From assembly GCF_004283175.1 (NCBI RefSeq), contig NZ_RXNW01000016.1, forward strand, positions 1 through 64,000: DNA of 64,000 bases, given 5' to 3'. The notes under the pieces were generated by a model. It did no database searches, was not told the origin of the DNA, and worked only from the letters and a program-made list of their open reading frames with translations. This stretch comes from Legionella longbeachae (lineage in GTDB: Bacteria; Pseudomonadota; Gammaproteobacteria; Legionellales; Legionellaceae). Positions 19,372-30,300 of the stretch are shown in pieces. Within the stretch, counting starts at the first letter, position 1. Each line of letters opens with the position of its first letter. A program made the translations under genes and the position numbers.

Positions 19372-20571
19372 TTACTTACCTGCATTAGTACTTGGCTCAC
19401 TATTACTATTCGTTGTGGTTGGTTGCTGTATCTGTACTTTATTTCCAGGCGTCGCGTTTTGCAGGCCATCAACAATTACATTGTCTTGTGGATCCAGTCC
19501 CTTCACCACGGCATGCCTTCCCTCTTCTTGACTACCTAAGGTTACATGTTTTAATACCACTACGTTATTGTTATCCACGGTCAATAGGTACGAACCAATT
19601 TGATCATAAAGAATTGCTGTATCAGGCACAGTTAATTGCTTTTTGGGCTCAGAAATTGCCACTCTTACTTTTACAAAGAGGCCAGGAACAAAAACATAAT
19701 CCTTATTGGGCAAAAGGGCGCGTAGCTCCATAGTTCCTGTAGACGCATTAAGGCCGGTGTTCACAAAGTCCAGGGTTGCTTTGTATTTAAAGGTCGTTTC
19801 ATTTTGCAAGCTAATTTCCACTGGAACTTTATTTATATCTTTAGGTTTAAATCCTCGGGCACGTGCGGCAGCTCTTAGTTTAATTAAATCAAGTTCATTT
19901 AAATTAAAATAAACATAGATGGGATCAATCTGCTCGATGGTTGCCAGGTTTGTTGCTTCACCATGCCCAACCAAATTGCCAACATCGACCAGATGGCGGC
20001 CAATTCGTCCATTAAACGGAGCAAAAATATGGGTATAGCTGTAGGTAATTGCAGCATTTATTTCATCAGCCTCTGCTTTATCAACTTCTGCAGCCATCTC
20101 CAGAGTTTTAGCATACCACTTCTCTACCTCATTTAATGAAGTAGCATGTTGTTTATACATCCTTTGTTGCCGGGCATATTCTGATTTATCATAGGCAAGT
20201 TCGGCTTTTTGCGCAGCTACAGTAGCTTTAGCTGCTCTTAATTGTTCAAAATAGGGTTCAGGCTGAATGACAAATAACTCCTTTCCTTTTTTGATAAACG
20301 TTCCATCTACAAACTCAATTGAATCAAGATAACCTTCGACACGTGCAACCAAATTAACTGAGTTATATGCCACCATGGTTCCAGTTTGCGTCACGTACTC
20401 AACCATTTCTTCAAGTTTTGGTTTTTGTACAACCACCGTTGGCAGAGGAATAGCAGGTACAGTACTTTTACTAAAAAGATGCGTTAATAAATATATAAAA
20501 AATAAGATCGCAATTATTGCTACAACTCTGACTGATGTTGAATCTCTATTAAAGTTCATGCTCAATACCAT
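19372..20571 (-). CDS. RND efflux periplasmic adaptor (membrane fusion protein)
   Basis: A 399-residue AcrA/MexA-like adaptor linking the inner membrane pump to the outer membrane factor. One N-terminal membrane segment (about residues 14-32) anchors it. It is followed by a split lipoyl domain (YVTQTGTMVAYNSVNLVARVEG and the later IFAPFNGRIGRHLVDVGN part), a coiled-coil hairpin between them, and beta-barrel and membrane-proximal domains. The tail after about residue 380 is rich in Thr, Ser, Asn and Gln and probably disordered. No lipobox is seen, unlike E. coli AcrA. It sits between the outer membrane factor and the pump in the same operon. Confidence 0.93.
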   Translation of the reverse strand: MVLSMNFNRDSTSVRVVAIIAILFFIYLLTHLFSKSTVPAIPLPTVVVQKPKLEEMVEYVTQTGTMVAYNSVNLVARVEGYLDSIEFVDGTFIKKGKELFVIQPEPYFEQLRAAKATVAAQKAELAYDKSEYARQQRMYKQHATSLNEVEKWYAKTLEMAAEVDKAEADEINAAITYSYTHIFAPFNGRIGRHLVDVGNLVGHGEATNLATIEQIDPIYVYFNLNELDLIKLRAAARARGFKPKDINKVPVEISLQNETTFKYKATLDFVNTGLNASTGTMELRALLPNKDYVFVPGLFVKVRVAISEPKKQLTVPDTAILYDQIGSYLLTVDNNNVVVLKHVTLGSQEEGRHAVVKGLDPQDNVIVDGLQNATPGNKVQIQQPTTTNSNSEPSTNAGK

Positions 20572-20673
20572 TTTTGTTTAATTTTTCTTATGTAGCCTGG
20601 GTAAGCATACCCTGGAAATCATCGTTTTTATCCGTAAAACATCTAAAAGCTGCCGTCTTCATTTTGGTGGCGA

Positions 20674-22266
20674 TTACCAATTAGGTAAATAAAGTTCTTT
20701 TATTTCCTCTTTTTTAGTTCGGGGTGCCATATGATTTTTCTCTTTGAGTAAAGAGCCCCAATTGGTTCTTGCCGCCATTTCAGCTTTTATTTGTTGCGGC
20801 ACAACATCGTTACCACCTCGAATTTCCCAACCACCACCAAGAGCGCGGTAAAGGGATACTAATGCTGCGGGAATGTTTGCTTGAGCACTAACCAGCGATG
20901 TCTGCACACTTAACTGTTGTTGTTCCGCATTGAGCACTGGAGTAAAGTCGGTTTCCCCCTCCATATATCGTATTATTGCTAACTTTAAGGTTTTAACTGC
21001 AGCAATATTTGCTGTTGTTAGCGCACGCTCAGCTTTTTTAGCTTCAATATAGGCAGTAATGCTATTTTGTACTTCCTGTTGGGCCTTTAAAACCAGATTG
21101 ACATAACGTAATAAAGACTGCTGGTAAGCAGCATCTTGTGCTCGCACGGCATTGGTAATTTGTCCATAGTTTAAAATTGGCCAAGTTAGGCTGGGGCCTG
21201 CTGTTATGTTTCGGTTAGATGGTTGAAAAAGATCAGAAAGAGAATTTGGACCAATATTATTGGAAGAAAAGGAAAAGGTCCCATTCAATGCAAGCGAAGG
21301 AAAAAGATTGGCTTTTATTTCGCCAATCTTGGCAGACTCAGAGACTGCCTCTAAACGTGCTTCATAAATATCTGGCCGCCTTGCTAAAGTTTCCTTAGGA
21401 ATACCTACTGCCACTGTTGAAGGAGCGATGGGAATTCCTCGGCTTTTCCTAAGTTGATTATCCACCCCATTGGGTACAGTACCTAATAGAAGGGCAAGCG
21501 CATTTTTTTGTTGCTCAAGGCTGCTTTCCAAAGGTGGGAGTGAAGCCTCCGTTTGTGAAAGCTCGGTCTGGGCTTGCTCTACATCAATGAGATTGGTTTG
21601 CCCTGCATTATAACGAGCACGAGCTATATTTAACCCCTCTCTTTGAACCACGATATTTTGTTTTGTGACCTTAATTTTTGTCTCATACATACGAATGTTG
21701 ATATAGGTAGTGGCAACATCAGCAGTAAGCGTGACTAAAGCATTATCGTAAGCAGCAAGAGAGGATAAAAATACAGCATCATTAGCCTGAATAGCTCGTC
21801 TATATTTACCCCAAAAATCAATTTCCCAATTTGCAGAAAACCCCAATGATAAAGTTTCGAAAGTAGGAGGCAGAACAGTTTGTAGCTCGCTGCCGCCAAT
21901 TTTGTAATAATTAAAACTGCTAACCGCTGCTTGTTGCTGTGGATAAAGTTCCCCAACGGATTGAGCTAATAATGCCCTGGTTTGCAAAACCCGTACTCCA
22001 GTTGCCTGAAGCGTTAGATTGTTATGGTAGCCTTGATAAATTAAAGAGGTAAGAACTGGATCATGAAATACCTGCCACCAATTAGTATCTTTGAATGGGG
22101 TTTCTTTAACTGATGCATTTTTTTGGGGCCAATGGGCTGCGACCGGCTTTATTGGTTCTTTATAATTTGGACCAACCATACAAGCACTAAGCATCAGGCT
22201 AATCGCAAGAGTAAAAATCTTTAACATAAATGCTAATATTTCCCTCTTAAAGTTGCTCCCCATCAT
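20674..22266 (-). CDS. NodT/OprM-family outer membrane factor lipoprotein of RND efflux system
   Basis: A 530-residue TolC/OprM-like channel. The N-terminus has a lipoprotein signal peptide ending LMLSAC, with the lipidated Cys followed by MVGPNYKEP, a signature of the NodT group. Two repeated outer membrane efflux domains follow, containing the SAQANIPAALVSLYRALGGGW end motif typical of OprM. A start at codon 14 (position 22227, MLKIFTLAISL) would give a more conventional signal peptide; neither start has a clear ribosome binding site. It is the first gene of the operon (channel, adaptor, pump). The C-terminal about 45 residues extend beyond the usual end. Confidence 0.93.
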   Translation of the reverse strand: MMGSNFKREILAFMLKIFTLAISLMLSACMVGPNYKEPIKPVAAHWPQKNASVKETPFKDTNWWQVFHDPVLTSLIYQGYHNNLTLQATGVRVLQTRALLAQSVGELYPQQQAAVSSFNYYKIGGSELQTVLPPTFETLSLGFSANWEIDFWGKYRRAIQANDAVFLSSLAAYDNALVTLTADVATTYINIRMYETKIKVTKQNIVVQREGLNIARARYNAGQTNLIDVEQAQTELSQTEASLPPLESSLEQQKNALALLLGTVPNGVDNQLRKSRGIPIAPSTVAVGIPKETLARRPDIYEARLEAVSESAKIGEIKANLFPSLALNGTFSFSSNNIGPNSLSDLFQPSNRNITAGPSLTWPILNYGQITNAVRAQDAAYQQSLLRYVNLVLKAQQEVQNSITAYIEAKKAERALTTANIAAVKTLKLAIIRYMEGETDFTPVLNAEQQQLSVQTSLVSAQANIPAALVSLYRALGGGWEIRGGNDVVPQQIKAEMAARTNWGSLLKEKNHMAPRTKKEEIKELYLPNW

Positions 22267-22493
22267 GGAATGGTATTAGCGGTTATTACGTCTAGGTACT
22301 GTATCATTACTAAGAACTATTTAATAGATCAAATCTGGACATTATTTTAGAGGCTCAAAATCACATATTCGTGAATGATGGCCATGCTCAAGCAGCTGAA
22401 TTGGCAACATTGCCCAAAAAGAATCGCTTTGATACATCTTGGACAAATATAGCTCTCGAACTACTTTTCTCCAAGAGTTCCAGGATCGTTTTT

Positions 22494-24755
22494 CTAAGGG
22501 TTAGACGCTGAAGTAATAACTTGTAATTGAGTTACATTTTGCAAACCGCGCGGCAATCTATTCCCTCTACGTCCACGCTCACCTTTATAATGCTCCAGAT
22601 CAGCCCCCTTTAAGGTAAAATGACGTTTACCGGCATGAACGGTGAGTGTATCGTCCGCGGTTAATACTTGTATGTCGATTACATATTCTTCGCGCGATAC
22701 CACTTTGGCAGTTGGAATACTAATTAATTTATTCCCCTTTCCACGCGATAATTCTGGAATTTCTTTCGTAGAACAAATAAGCAGCCGCCCTGCGTTAGTG
22801 GCACAAGCAATGAAAAGCTCATCATGTTTAGGGAGTATTCGAGGAGGTAAAATATGACTCGTTTCAGGAAGCTTGATGCAAGCCTTGCCATTGCGATTTT
22901 TCACATAAAGATCGCCGATTTTTGCAATAAACCCATATCCAGCATCACTTGCTAATAGTACAGATTGGTCAGCTTCACCGCCAACGGCAGCTTCAAACAA
23001 AGCACCTTCAGCCGGATTAAGTTTACCAGTCAAAGGCTCCCCTTGGCCACGTGCTGAAGGTAACACATGCCCGGGCAAAGAATAAACTTTTCCCTCGCTA
23101 TCAAAAAAGAGTATTTGTTGATTTGAACGTGCTGTTGCTTGCGCTTTAAAATCATCACCTGCTTTAAAACTCAATTCACAACCATTTATATCATGCCCTT
23201 TTGCAGCCCTGACCCACCCTTTTTTTGAAAGTACTACGGTAATAGGCTCATTAGGTAATATATCTTCTTCTTTTAATGCTTGTGATTCCTGGCGAACAAT
23301 AATGGGTGAGCGACGAACATCACCAAATTCATCCCTGTCATTAGTGATTTCTTCTTTCACTAATTTTTTTAAGCGCTGCTCTGAGGCTAAAATAGCTTGT
23401 AAATTATCTCGCTCCATGCAAAGCTCATCCAGTTCTCCTCGCAATTTTATTTCTTCTAATTTTGCCAAATGGCGTAACTTCATCTCTAAAATGGCTTCTG
23501 CCTGACGGTCACTAATATTAAAACGAGCTATTAATCCTTGCTTGGGCTGTTCATGCTCACGAATAATGGCGATCACTTCATCGATATTCAGATAAGCAAT
23601 AAGTAATCCTTCGAGTACATGGATGCGATCTAAAACTTTTGCCAAACGATATTCCAAACGTCTTCTTACTACAGATATCCTATATACCAACCACTCAGAT
23701 ATAATCTCAACCAATCCTTTTACTCTTGGCTTACCATCAAGTCCAATCATATTGAAATTAACGCGGTAGCTTCGTTCTAGATCGGTAGTAGCAAATAAAT
23801 GAGACATTAACCCTTCAATATCTACACGGTTGGAACGGGGAACGATGACCAAACGTGTTGGATGTTCATGATCAGATTCATCACGTAAGTCTTCAACCAT
23901 TGGCAATTTCTTTTGTTGCATCTGTAGGGCAATTTGCTCCAGTACTTTGGCTCCTGAGACTTGATAAGGCAATGCAGTAATCACTATATTTTGTTTTTCC
24001 TGGTTGTATACCGCTCTCATTTTTATAGAGCCATTCCCTGTTTCGTACATGGCACTAATTGCTTCAGGCGGTGTAATTATTTCAGCCTCAGTAGGAAAAT
24101 CGGGACCTTTAATATATTGAGTAATTGCGGCTAAATCTGCATGGGGATTATCCAATAAGTACACGCAAGCATTGGCAACCTCTGTTAAATTATGAGGTAA
24201 AATATCGGAGGCCATACCGACGGCGATACCTGTTGCGCCATTTAATAAAATATTCGGTAACCGTGCAGGCAACAAAGCCGGCTCTTGTAATGTGCCATCA
24301 AAATTGTCAACCCAATCCACCGTTCCTTGTAAAAGTTCCGCTAATAAAACTTCAGCATAGCGCGAAAGTCGAGCTTCCGTATAACGCATTGCAGCAAAAG
24401 ACTTGGGATCATCTGGAGAGCCCCAATTTCCCTGGCCATCAACAAAAGGGTAACGATAGGAAAATGGCTGCGCCATAAGTACCATAGCCTCGTAGCAAGC
24501 GCTGTCTCCATGCGGATGAAATTTACCCAATACATCCCCAACGGTACGTGCTGATTTTTTATATTTGGCGGTAGCTTTTAGTCCTAATTCAGACATGGCA
24601 TAAACAATGCGTCTTTGCACTGGTTTTAGTCCATCCGCAATATGAGGCAAAGCTCTATCTAAGATAACGTACATCGAGTAATCCAGATAAGCTTTTTCGG
24701 TAAATTCGGCTAGTAGTTTTCGTTCAGATACTTCATTCATTGTTTTTGCATTCAT
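22494..24755 (-). CDS. parC: DNA topoisomerase IV subunit A
   Basis: ParC forms the DNA-cleaving half of topoisomerase IV, which separates linked daughter chromosomes. The protein aligns with E. coli ParC without gaps at the N-terminus when counted from the internal [10 protein letters not shown]. Catalytic Tyr120 is in [10 protein letters not shown]. The quinolone-resistance positions Ser80 and Glu84 are wild type (GDSACYEAM), so the sequence predicts quinolone sensitivity at this target. The C-terminal beta-pinwheel domain is shorter than that of GyrA and lacks a GyrA box, supporting ParC. A GTG at 24770 and an ATG at 24740 are alternative starts. ParE is not in the window. Confidence 0.95.
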   Translation of the reverse strand: MNAKTMNEVSERKLLAEFTEKAYLDYSMYVILDRALPHIADGLKPVQRRIVYAMSELGLKATAKYKKSARTVGDVLGKFHPHGDSACYEAMVLMAQPFSYRYPFVDGQGNWGSPDDPKSFAAMRYTEARLSRYAEVLLAELLQGTVDWVDNFDGTLQEPALLPARLPNILLNGATGIAVGMASDILPHNLTEVANACVYLLDNPHADLAAITQYIKGPDFPTEAEIITPPEAISAMYETGNGSIKMRAVYNQEKQNIVITALPYQVSGAKVLEQIALQMQQKKLPMVEDLRDESDHEHPTRLVIVPRSNRVDIEGLMSHLFATTDLERSYRVNFNMIGLDGKPRVKGLVEIISEWLVYRISVVRRRLEYRLAKVLDRIHVLEGLLIAYLNIDEVIAIIREHEQPKQGLIARFNISDRQAEAILEMKLRHLAKLEEIKLRGELDELCMERDNLQAILASEQRLKKLVKEEITNDRDEFGDVRRSPIIVRQESQALKEEDILPNEPITVVLSKKGWVRAAKGHDINGCELSFKAGDDFKAQATARSNQQILFFDSEGKVYSLPGHVLPSARGQGEPLTGKLNPAEGALFEAAVGGEADQSVLLASDAGYGFIAKIGDLYVKNRNGKACIKLPETSHILPPRILPKHDELFIACATNAGRLLICSTKEIPELSRGKGNKLISIPTAKVVSREEYVIDIQVLTADDTLTVHAGKRHFTLKGADLEHYKGERGRRGNRLPRGLQNVTQLQVITSASNP

Positions 24756-24849
24756 TATATTAATAATCACTATTTAATCATTGCAATGCTATATTGCAAA
24801 GTAATTTTAACACAGGATTGATTATGTTAGATAATTCACTTCTATAAGT

Positions 24850-24964
24850 TGTGAATAACTTTATGAAACACCACAAAAACAATAACGATATTTAATCTAA
24901 CCAATTGAAAATAAATAGATTTTTGATTATGTCTTTTTTTGAGGCACTATTATCCTGTGGATAA
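24850..24964. promoter_or_regulatory. AT-rich intergenic region with two DnaA-box-like sites
   Basis: The minus strand reads TTATTCACA (24850-24858) and TTATCCACA (24956-24964). The second is the perfect DnaA-box consensus, and it is also half of the inverted repeat TTATCC-TGT-GGATAA (24950-24964). The region lies between the starts of parC and the diguanylate cyclase gene. It may regulate these genes through DnaA or be coincidental; there are too few boxes to call an origin. Confidence 0.35.
24938..24953 (+). repeat. 16-base direct repeat, left copy
   Basis: TTTGAGGCACTATTAT occurs here and again, identical, at 27265-27280. The two copies bracket the diguanylate cyclase gene. The flanking bases differ. 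Confidence 0.5.
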
Positions 24965-25088
24965 CTTTGTGCATTATTATAGAATAAAAGCACTAAGTCC
25001 TTGTAATTACCACAAAAATTACCATTCAATGATTCTATAAATAGTGATGTATAATCTATATAAGGGAAAATTGATTCAGAGATTTGTT

Positions 25089-27254
25089 ATGGACAACAAT
25101 AGCATTTCATCTTCTAAATTTAATAAGTTTTTACTTTATATTATTTTTATCCCTGCACTTGCAGTTGTATCAGGTATTGGGATTTTATCCTATCATGAAG
25201 TAAATAAAGTGCTTGATGCCAATAAATCGGTTGCCCATACTTATCAAGTCATTCAAGCTACCGATAAAATATTAATAACAATTATCGATATTGATTCTGA
25301 GCTAGAAGCTTATCTTCTCTCCGATGATGAACAGTTTATGATGAATATTGATAAAATGAAATTTGACTTAAAACAAGATTTTGATAATTTATTTTATTTA
25401 GTTAGGGATAATTCCTCTCAAATGGAACGAATCTCTCATTTTCACGAGTTAACGAATCAAAGACTCAAACAATTAAATCAAGCCATTCAGTTAAAAGTAA
25501 ATAATAAACTCAATACTCCGGAGGAGAACGATTTTTTTCTTCAAAAACAAGATCTTTCCAATCAAATTAAGAGTGCCACCCAAGAAATAAAATCTATTGA
25601 ACTCGTCTTATTAAAGGAAAGAAACAAGATCGCACTCAATAGTGCGAAAACGACAAATATTGCCATTATCGTAGGAAAAATAATTAGTTTTTGTGGCCTA
25701 ATTATCGCATTTGCTTTGGCAAATAGAGAGCTATCCAGAAGTCTCAAAGCCGAGCATAACAGGAAAAATATTGAAAGCCAATTAAGAAGTATCCTGGAAG
25801 GAGCCACAGATATGATTGCTGCTTTGGATAATCAATACCGTTATATGATGTTTAACGAAGCATATCAACGTGAGTTTAAACGTATATTTGGCCAACCGAT
25901 AGCGATTGGCATGACTTTGGATGACATCCTTACGAGTGCAGCTAACTCCTCAAAAAATAAATTAATAGCGCAGTGGAATGAATCCCTAAAAAGCGGGGAA
26001 TTTGTGCGAAATATTGAGTTTGATATCAACAAAGAGCTTAATGTCTATGAAATTACCTCCAGCTTGATTAAAAATGAAAATAACGAGACTAATGGAACGG
26101 TACATATTATTCGCAATATAACCAAACATATTCAAGAGCAACTCGAACTAAAGGAATCTTACAAAAAGCTCCATGCAGGAATGCAGGCACTACAAGATAA
26201 AAACGAACAAATTACACTGCTTGTCGAGATGAGTGACATTATGCTTGCGTGCAGTTCTCAAAAAGAATTAAGTAATGTGATGAGCAAATATTGTCAACGC
26301 ATACTCCATTTTGCACGTGGTTATTTGTATATTATGCATCCATCAAAAAACTATTTGGAAATGGCAACAACCTGGGGGACTCCAAACACTCAGGAAGCTA
26401 CGTTTACACCTAATGATTGCTGGGCAATTCGATTGGGAAAGATGCATCAGGTGAACCATTCTCATAATGAATTAATTTGCAACCATGTAAACGTTTCAAG
26501 TGAGCAGGCTTTATCATACCTTTGTATTCCATTAATGGCTCAAAATGATATTTACGGTTTATTATACATGGAAGTTTCCGAAGAACCTGCAGGTGCATTT
26601 TCACAAAATCAGCAACTCCTGATTACCGCTTTTTCTGAACTAACCGCCCTGGCATTTGCGAATGTGCGCTTAAGAGAAAACCTCCGTTACCAATCAATGC
26701 GAGATCCATTAACTGGATTATATAATCGCCGTTACTTAGAGGACTTTCTCTTAAAACAAATTCATCAATCCGAACGAACGAAAAGTCCAATTTCTCTCTT
26801 AATGTTAGATTTAGATCACTTCAAAAAAATAAACGATACTTATGGACATGATGCAGGAGATGTTGCATTAAAAGAACTCGGTAAAATATTACAAGAGGAT
26901 ATTCGTGTTGGTGATATTGCTGCTCGCTATGGTGGAGAAGAGTTTATTGTGGCTTTTTACAATACCGATGAAAAAACAATTAAAACACGTGCTGAGAGCA
27001 TTAGAGAAGCAGTTTCTCGACTTCAAGTAAAATATGGCGCTCAACCTGTAGGCCCCATTACTGTCTCCATTGGAGTAGCCGTATATCCAACGGATGGCCG
27101 CAATACTAACGAGTTAATTGAATCTGCGGATAAAGCTTTATATTTTGCTAAGACCAACGGAAAAAACAGGATTGTTTTATATTCCGAAATAGATAATAGA
27201 AAACCGCATGTAAATAAGAAAAGAAATAATCCATTTAAAGACCAATTAATTTGA
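25089..27254 (+). CDS. Membrane-bound diguanylate cyclase (CHASE3-like, PAS, GAF, GGDEF)
   Basis: This protein probably makes cyclic di-GMP in response to an external or redox signal. From the N-terminus (721 residues) it has a membrane helix (about 14-32), a helical periplasmic domain resembling CHASE3 (about 35-185), a second membrane helix (about 190-207), a PAS domain (about 232-345), a GAF domain (about 375-525) and a GGDEF domain (about 535-700). The active site GGEEF (615-619) is intact, and the RVGD inhibitory site stands five residues before it, so product inhibition is expected. No EAL domain is present. A GTG at 25044 gives 15 extra residues, but the ATG at 25089 is preferred because AGAGA lies upstream. 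The gene stands alone. Confidence 0.92.
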   Translation: MDNNSISSSKFNKFLLYIIFIPALAVVSGIGILSYHEVNKVLDANKSVAHTYQVIQATDKILITIIDIDSELEAYLLSDDEQFMMNIDKMKFDLKQDFDNLFYLVRDNSSQMERISHFHELTNQRLKQLNQAIQLKVNNKLNTPEENDFFLQKQDLSNQIKSATQEIKSIELVLLKERNKIALNSAKTTNIAIIVGKIISFCGLIIAFALANRELSRSLKAEHNRKNIESQLRSILEGATDMIAALDNQYRYMMFNEAYQREFKRIFGQPIAIGMTLDDILTSAANSSKNKLIAQWNESLKSGEFVRNIEFDINKELNVYEITSSLIKNENNETNGTVHIIRNITKHIQEQLELKESYKKLHAGMQALQDKNEQITLLVEMSDIMLACSSQKELSNVMSKYCQRILHFARGYLYIMHPSKNYLEMATTWGTPNTQEATFTPNDCWAIRLGKMHQVNHSHNELICNHVNVSSEQALSYLCIPLMAQNDIYGLLYMEVSEEPAGAFSQNQQLLITAFSELTALAFANVRLRENLRYQSMRDPLTGLYNRRYLEDFLLKQIHQSERTKSPISLLMLDLDHFKKINDTYGHDAGDVALKELGKILQEDIRVGDIAARYGGEEFIVAFYNTDEKTIKTRAESIREAVSRLQVKYGAQPVGPITVSIGVAVYPTDGRNTNELIESADKALYFAKTNGKNRIVLYSEIDNRKPHVNKKRNNPFKDQLI

Positions 27255-27264
27255 CGTTCATGAA

Positions 27265-27280
27265 TTTGAGGCACTATTAT
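27265..27280 (+). repeat. 16-base direct repeat, right copy
   Basis: Identical to 24938-24953 (TTTGAGGCACTATTAT), located 10 bases after the diguanylate cyclase stop. It could be a duplicated leader fragment or the footprint of an insertion. With this base composition a chance match is possible. Confidence 0.5.
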
Positions 27281-27364
27281 GGAAATAACATGGCAAAACA
27301 GGTGCTGACACAGCCCAATTAATGCTCATCCCTGGATCGTTGGTTATTGGCTAAAAGCCTGAGG

Positions 27365-30300
27365 TCAGTGTTGTTTACTCGCTATTATAGGCTTTCTTCG
27401 TTTATGAAAGACATAATATAATCCCGGCAAAACAAGCAAGGTTAAAAATGTTGAGGAAATAATTCCGCCTATCACAACGGTTGCTAAGGGTCTTTGTACT
27501 TCAGAGCCCGTCCCCGTTGCCAAAGCCATGGGAACAAATCCTAAAGAAGCAACAAGAGCGGTCATTAATACAGGACGAAGGCGTGCCAAAGAACCTTGCA
27601 ATACCGCATCCTTTAAATACAATTTTTTTTGTTCCCTAAGCTTATTGATAAAGGTTATCATCACTAAACCATTTAGTACTGCGACTCCTGAAAGAGCAAT
27701 AAAGCCAACACCTGCAGAAATCGATAAAGGGATACAGCGAGCCCACAAAGCAAATACCCCCCCAGTTAAAGCAAGGGGAATACCTGAAAACACTAATAAT
27801 GCATTTTTCACACTACCAAAACTCATAAATAACAGCAGAAAAATGCCAACTAATGTAATAGGAATGACTATTTGTAACCTTTGTGAAGCAGATTGCAATT
27901 GTTCAAACTGTCCTCCCCAAGTAATCCAATAACCACTAGGTATTTTGATATTTTGCTCCATACGTAGTTTGGCATCACTCACGAATGAGCTTAAATCACG
28001 ACCACGAACATTTGCGCTCACGACCACACGTCGCTTGCCAATCTCACGACTGATTTGATTAGGACTTTCACTACGCACCATTTTGGCTACTTCACTTACA
28101 GGAATATAATGTCGTGTGCCATCTTTACCAGGAGGTAATGGAATAAAAATCTGTCTCAATACATTAGGACTTGAACGTAAAGACTCGGGCAAACGCACGA
28201 TTAAATCAAATCGCTTATCTCCTTCAAACAGCTCCCCACCTTTCTTTCCACCGGTGGCGATCACAATGGCATCTTGGACAGCGCCAATTTGTAATCCATA
28301 TCGGGCTAAGGCATCACGATTAATTTCTACGGTCAACAAAGGCAACCCACTTACTTGCTCTACTTTGACATCTGCAGCCCCGGGTACTTTTTTAAGTTGA
28401 GTACTGATATTTTCAGCAATATCCAATAAAGTATCCATATCATCACCAAATACTTTAACGGCCACATCGCTGCGCACCCCTGAAATCAATTCATTAAATC
28501 GCATTTGAATGGGTTGCGTGAATTCATAATTATTACCTGGGATTTGCTTCACTGCGTCTTCAATTTCCTGTACCAATTTTTGTTTGTTTTTCTTTGGATT
28601 TGGCCAGTCTTTTCGTGGTTTTAAAATAATAAAGGTATCGGCAACATTTGGTGGCATGGGATCAGTAGCCACTTCAGCAGTTCCCAGTTTAGCAAATACT
28701 GTTTGAACTTCAGGAAATTGTCGCACGCGTTGCTCCACTAAGTCTTGCATTTCTATAGATTGGGTGAGACTCGTTCCTGGAATACGCATGGCATGCATCG
28801 CAATATCACCCTCATCAAGGCTGGGGATAAACTCCCCTCCCATACGAAAAGCAATTAAAAAGCTAATTAACACTAAAACTACAGCTGCACCTATAACCCA
28901 TAATCGTGCGTGAAAACAATAACGTAATATGCGTGCATAACCTTGCGAAATATAATGGACTAACTTATTTTCCTTCTCTTGTACGGGTTTCCGTAAAAAA
29001 ATTGCAATCGCGGCCGGGACAAAAGTTAATGCAAATAACATTGAAGCCATAAGGGCAATAATAACTGTTTCAGCCATTGGTAAGAACATTTTCCCTTCCA
29101 CACCGGTCAGCGTAAGGATAGGAAGATAAACTACCGTGATGATAAAAACGCCAAAAATGCTGGGACGAATAACTTCTGTAGTTGCATAGGCAATTACCTT
29201 CAACCGTTCATCAAGTAGTAATGGACGCTGTGCTTCATGTTGTTTTTCGCCTAAATGCTTCATGCAGTTTTCAACGATGATCACAGCACCATCTACAATT
29301 AAACCAAAATCAAGTGCGCCTAAACTCATGAGATTAGCGCTGATTTTATTAGTCACCATACCTGTAATAGTCAGTAACATCGATAGGGGTATAACCATAG
29401 CCGTTATCAGTGCTGCACGGATATTCCCTAAAAATAAAAAGAGAATAATACAAACAAGCAATGCCCCTTCCAATAAGTTCTTTTTCACCGTATTAATCGT
29501 AGCATTTACTAATACGGTACGATTATAAACTGTAGTAGCCTCAACTCCCTCAGGAAGCGACTTGTTGATTGCTTTCATTTTAGCAGCCACTCGCTCCGAG
29601 ACAGTTCTGCTGTTTTCGCCCATCAACATAGACACAGTGCCTAACACTACTTCTTGGCCGTTTTCAGTAGCAGCCCCTGTGCGTAGCTCTGTACCTAAAA
29701 TCACTTTAGCTACATCACGAATTCGTATGGGGGTTCCTTCAAAGCTCGCAATGACAATATTTTCAATATCAGGTATGTTTTGGACTTGCCCAGGAACTCG
29801 AATAAGGTTTTGTTCCCCATTATGTTCAATATATCCTGCACCCACATTGGCATTATTGCGTTGAAGTGCATCAACCACCTCATTTAAGCCCAAATTATAA
29901 CGAACCAATTTAGCCGGATCAGGGGTAATGTGGAACTGTTTTTCATAACCACCAATAGTGTTGATTTCAGCAACACCCTCTACATTGCGCAATTGGGGCT
30001 TAATAATCCAATCCTGGATCGTGCGCAGCTCCGTGGGATTATAACGTTGCACTTTAGGTACATTCGACTTATTAGTGATCGTGTACATAAAAATTTCACC
30101 GAGACCCGTAGAAATAGGTCCTAAGGTGGTTTCTGCTTCGGGCGGTAATTTATCTTTAACCTCTTGGAGGCGTTCATTAATTAATTGCCTAGCAAAATAA
30201 ATATCTGTTCCATCTTTAAATACGACTGTAACTTGTGATAATCCATAACGTGATAGGGATCGAGTATAATCAAGATTTGGTAATCCACTCAGTGCTAACT

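Noticed and set aside
22267-22493. Short ORF (about 26 codons) between the outer membrane factor and parC.
   Set aside because: It has no ribosome binding site and no conserved features. It is probably spurious.
24771-25088. Possible replication origin.
   Set aside because: Only two DnaA-box-like sites are present, and neither dnaA, dnaN nor gidA is adjacent. Regulation or chance is more likely.
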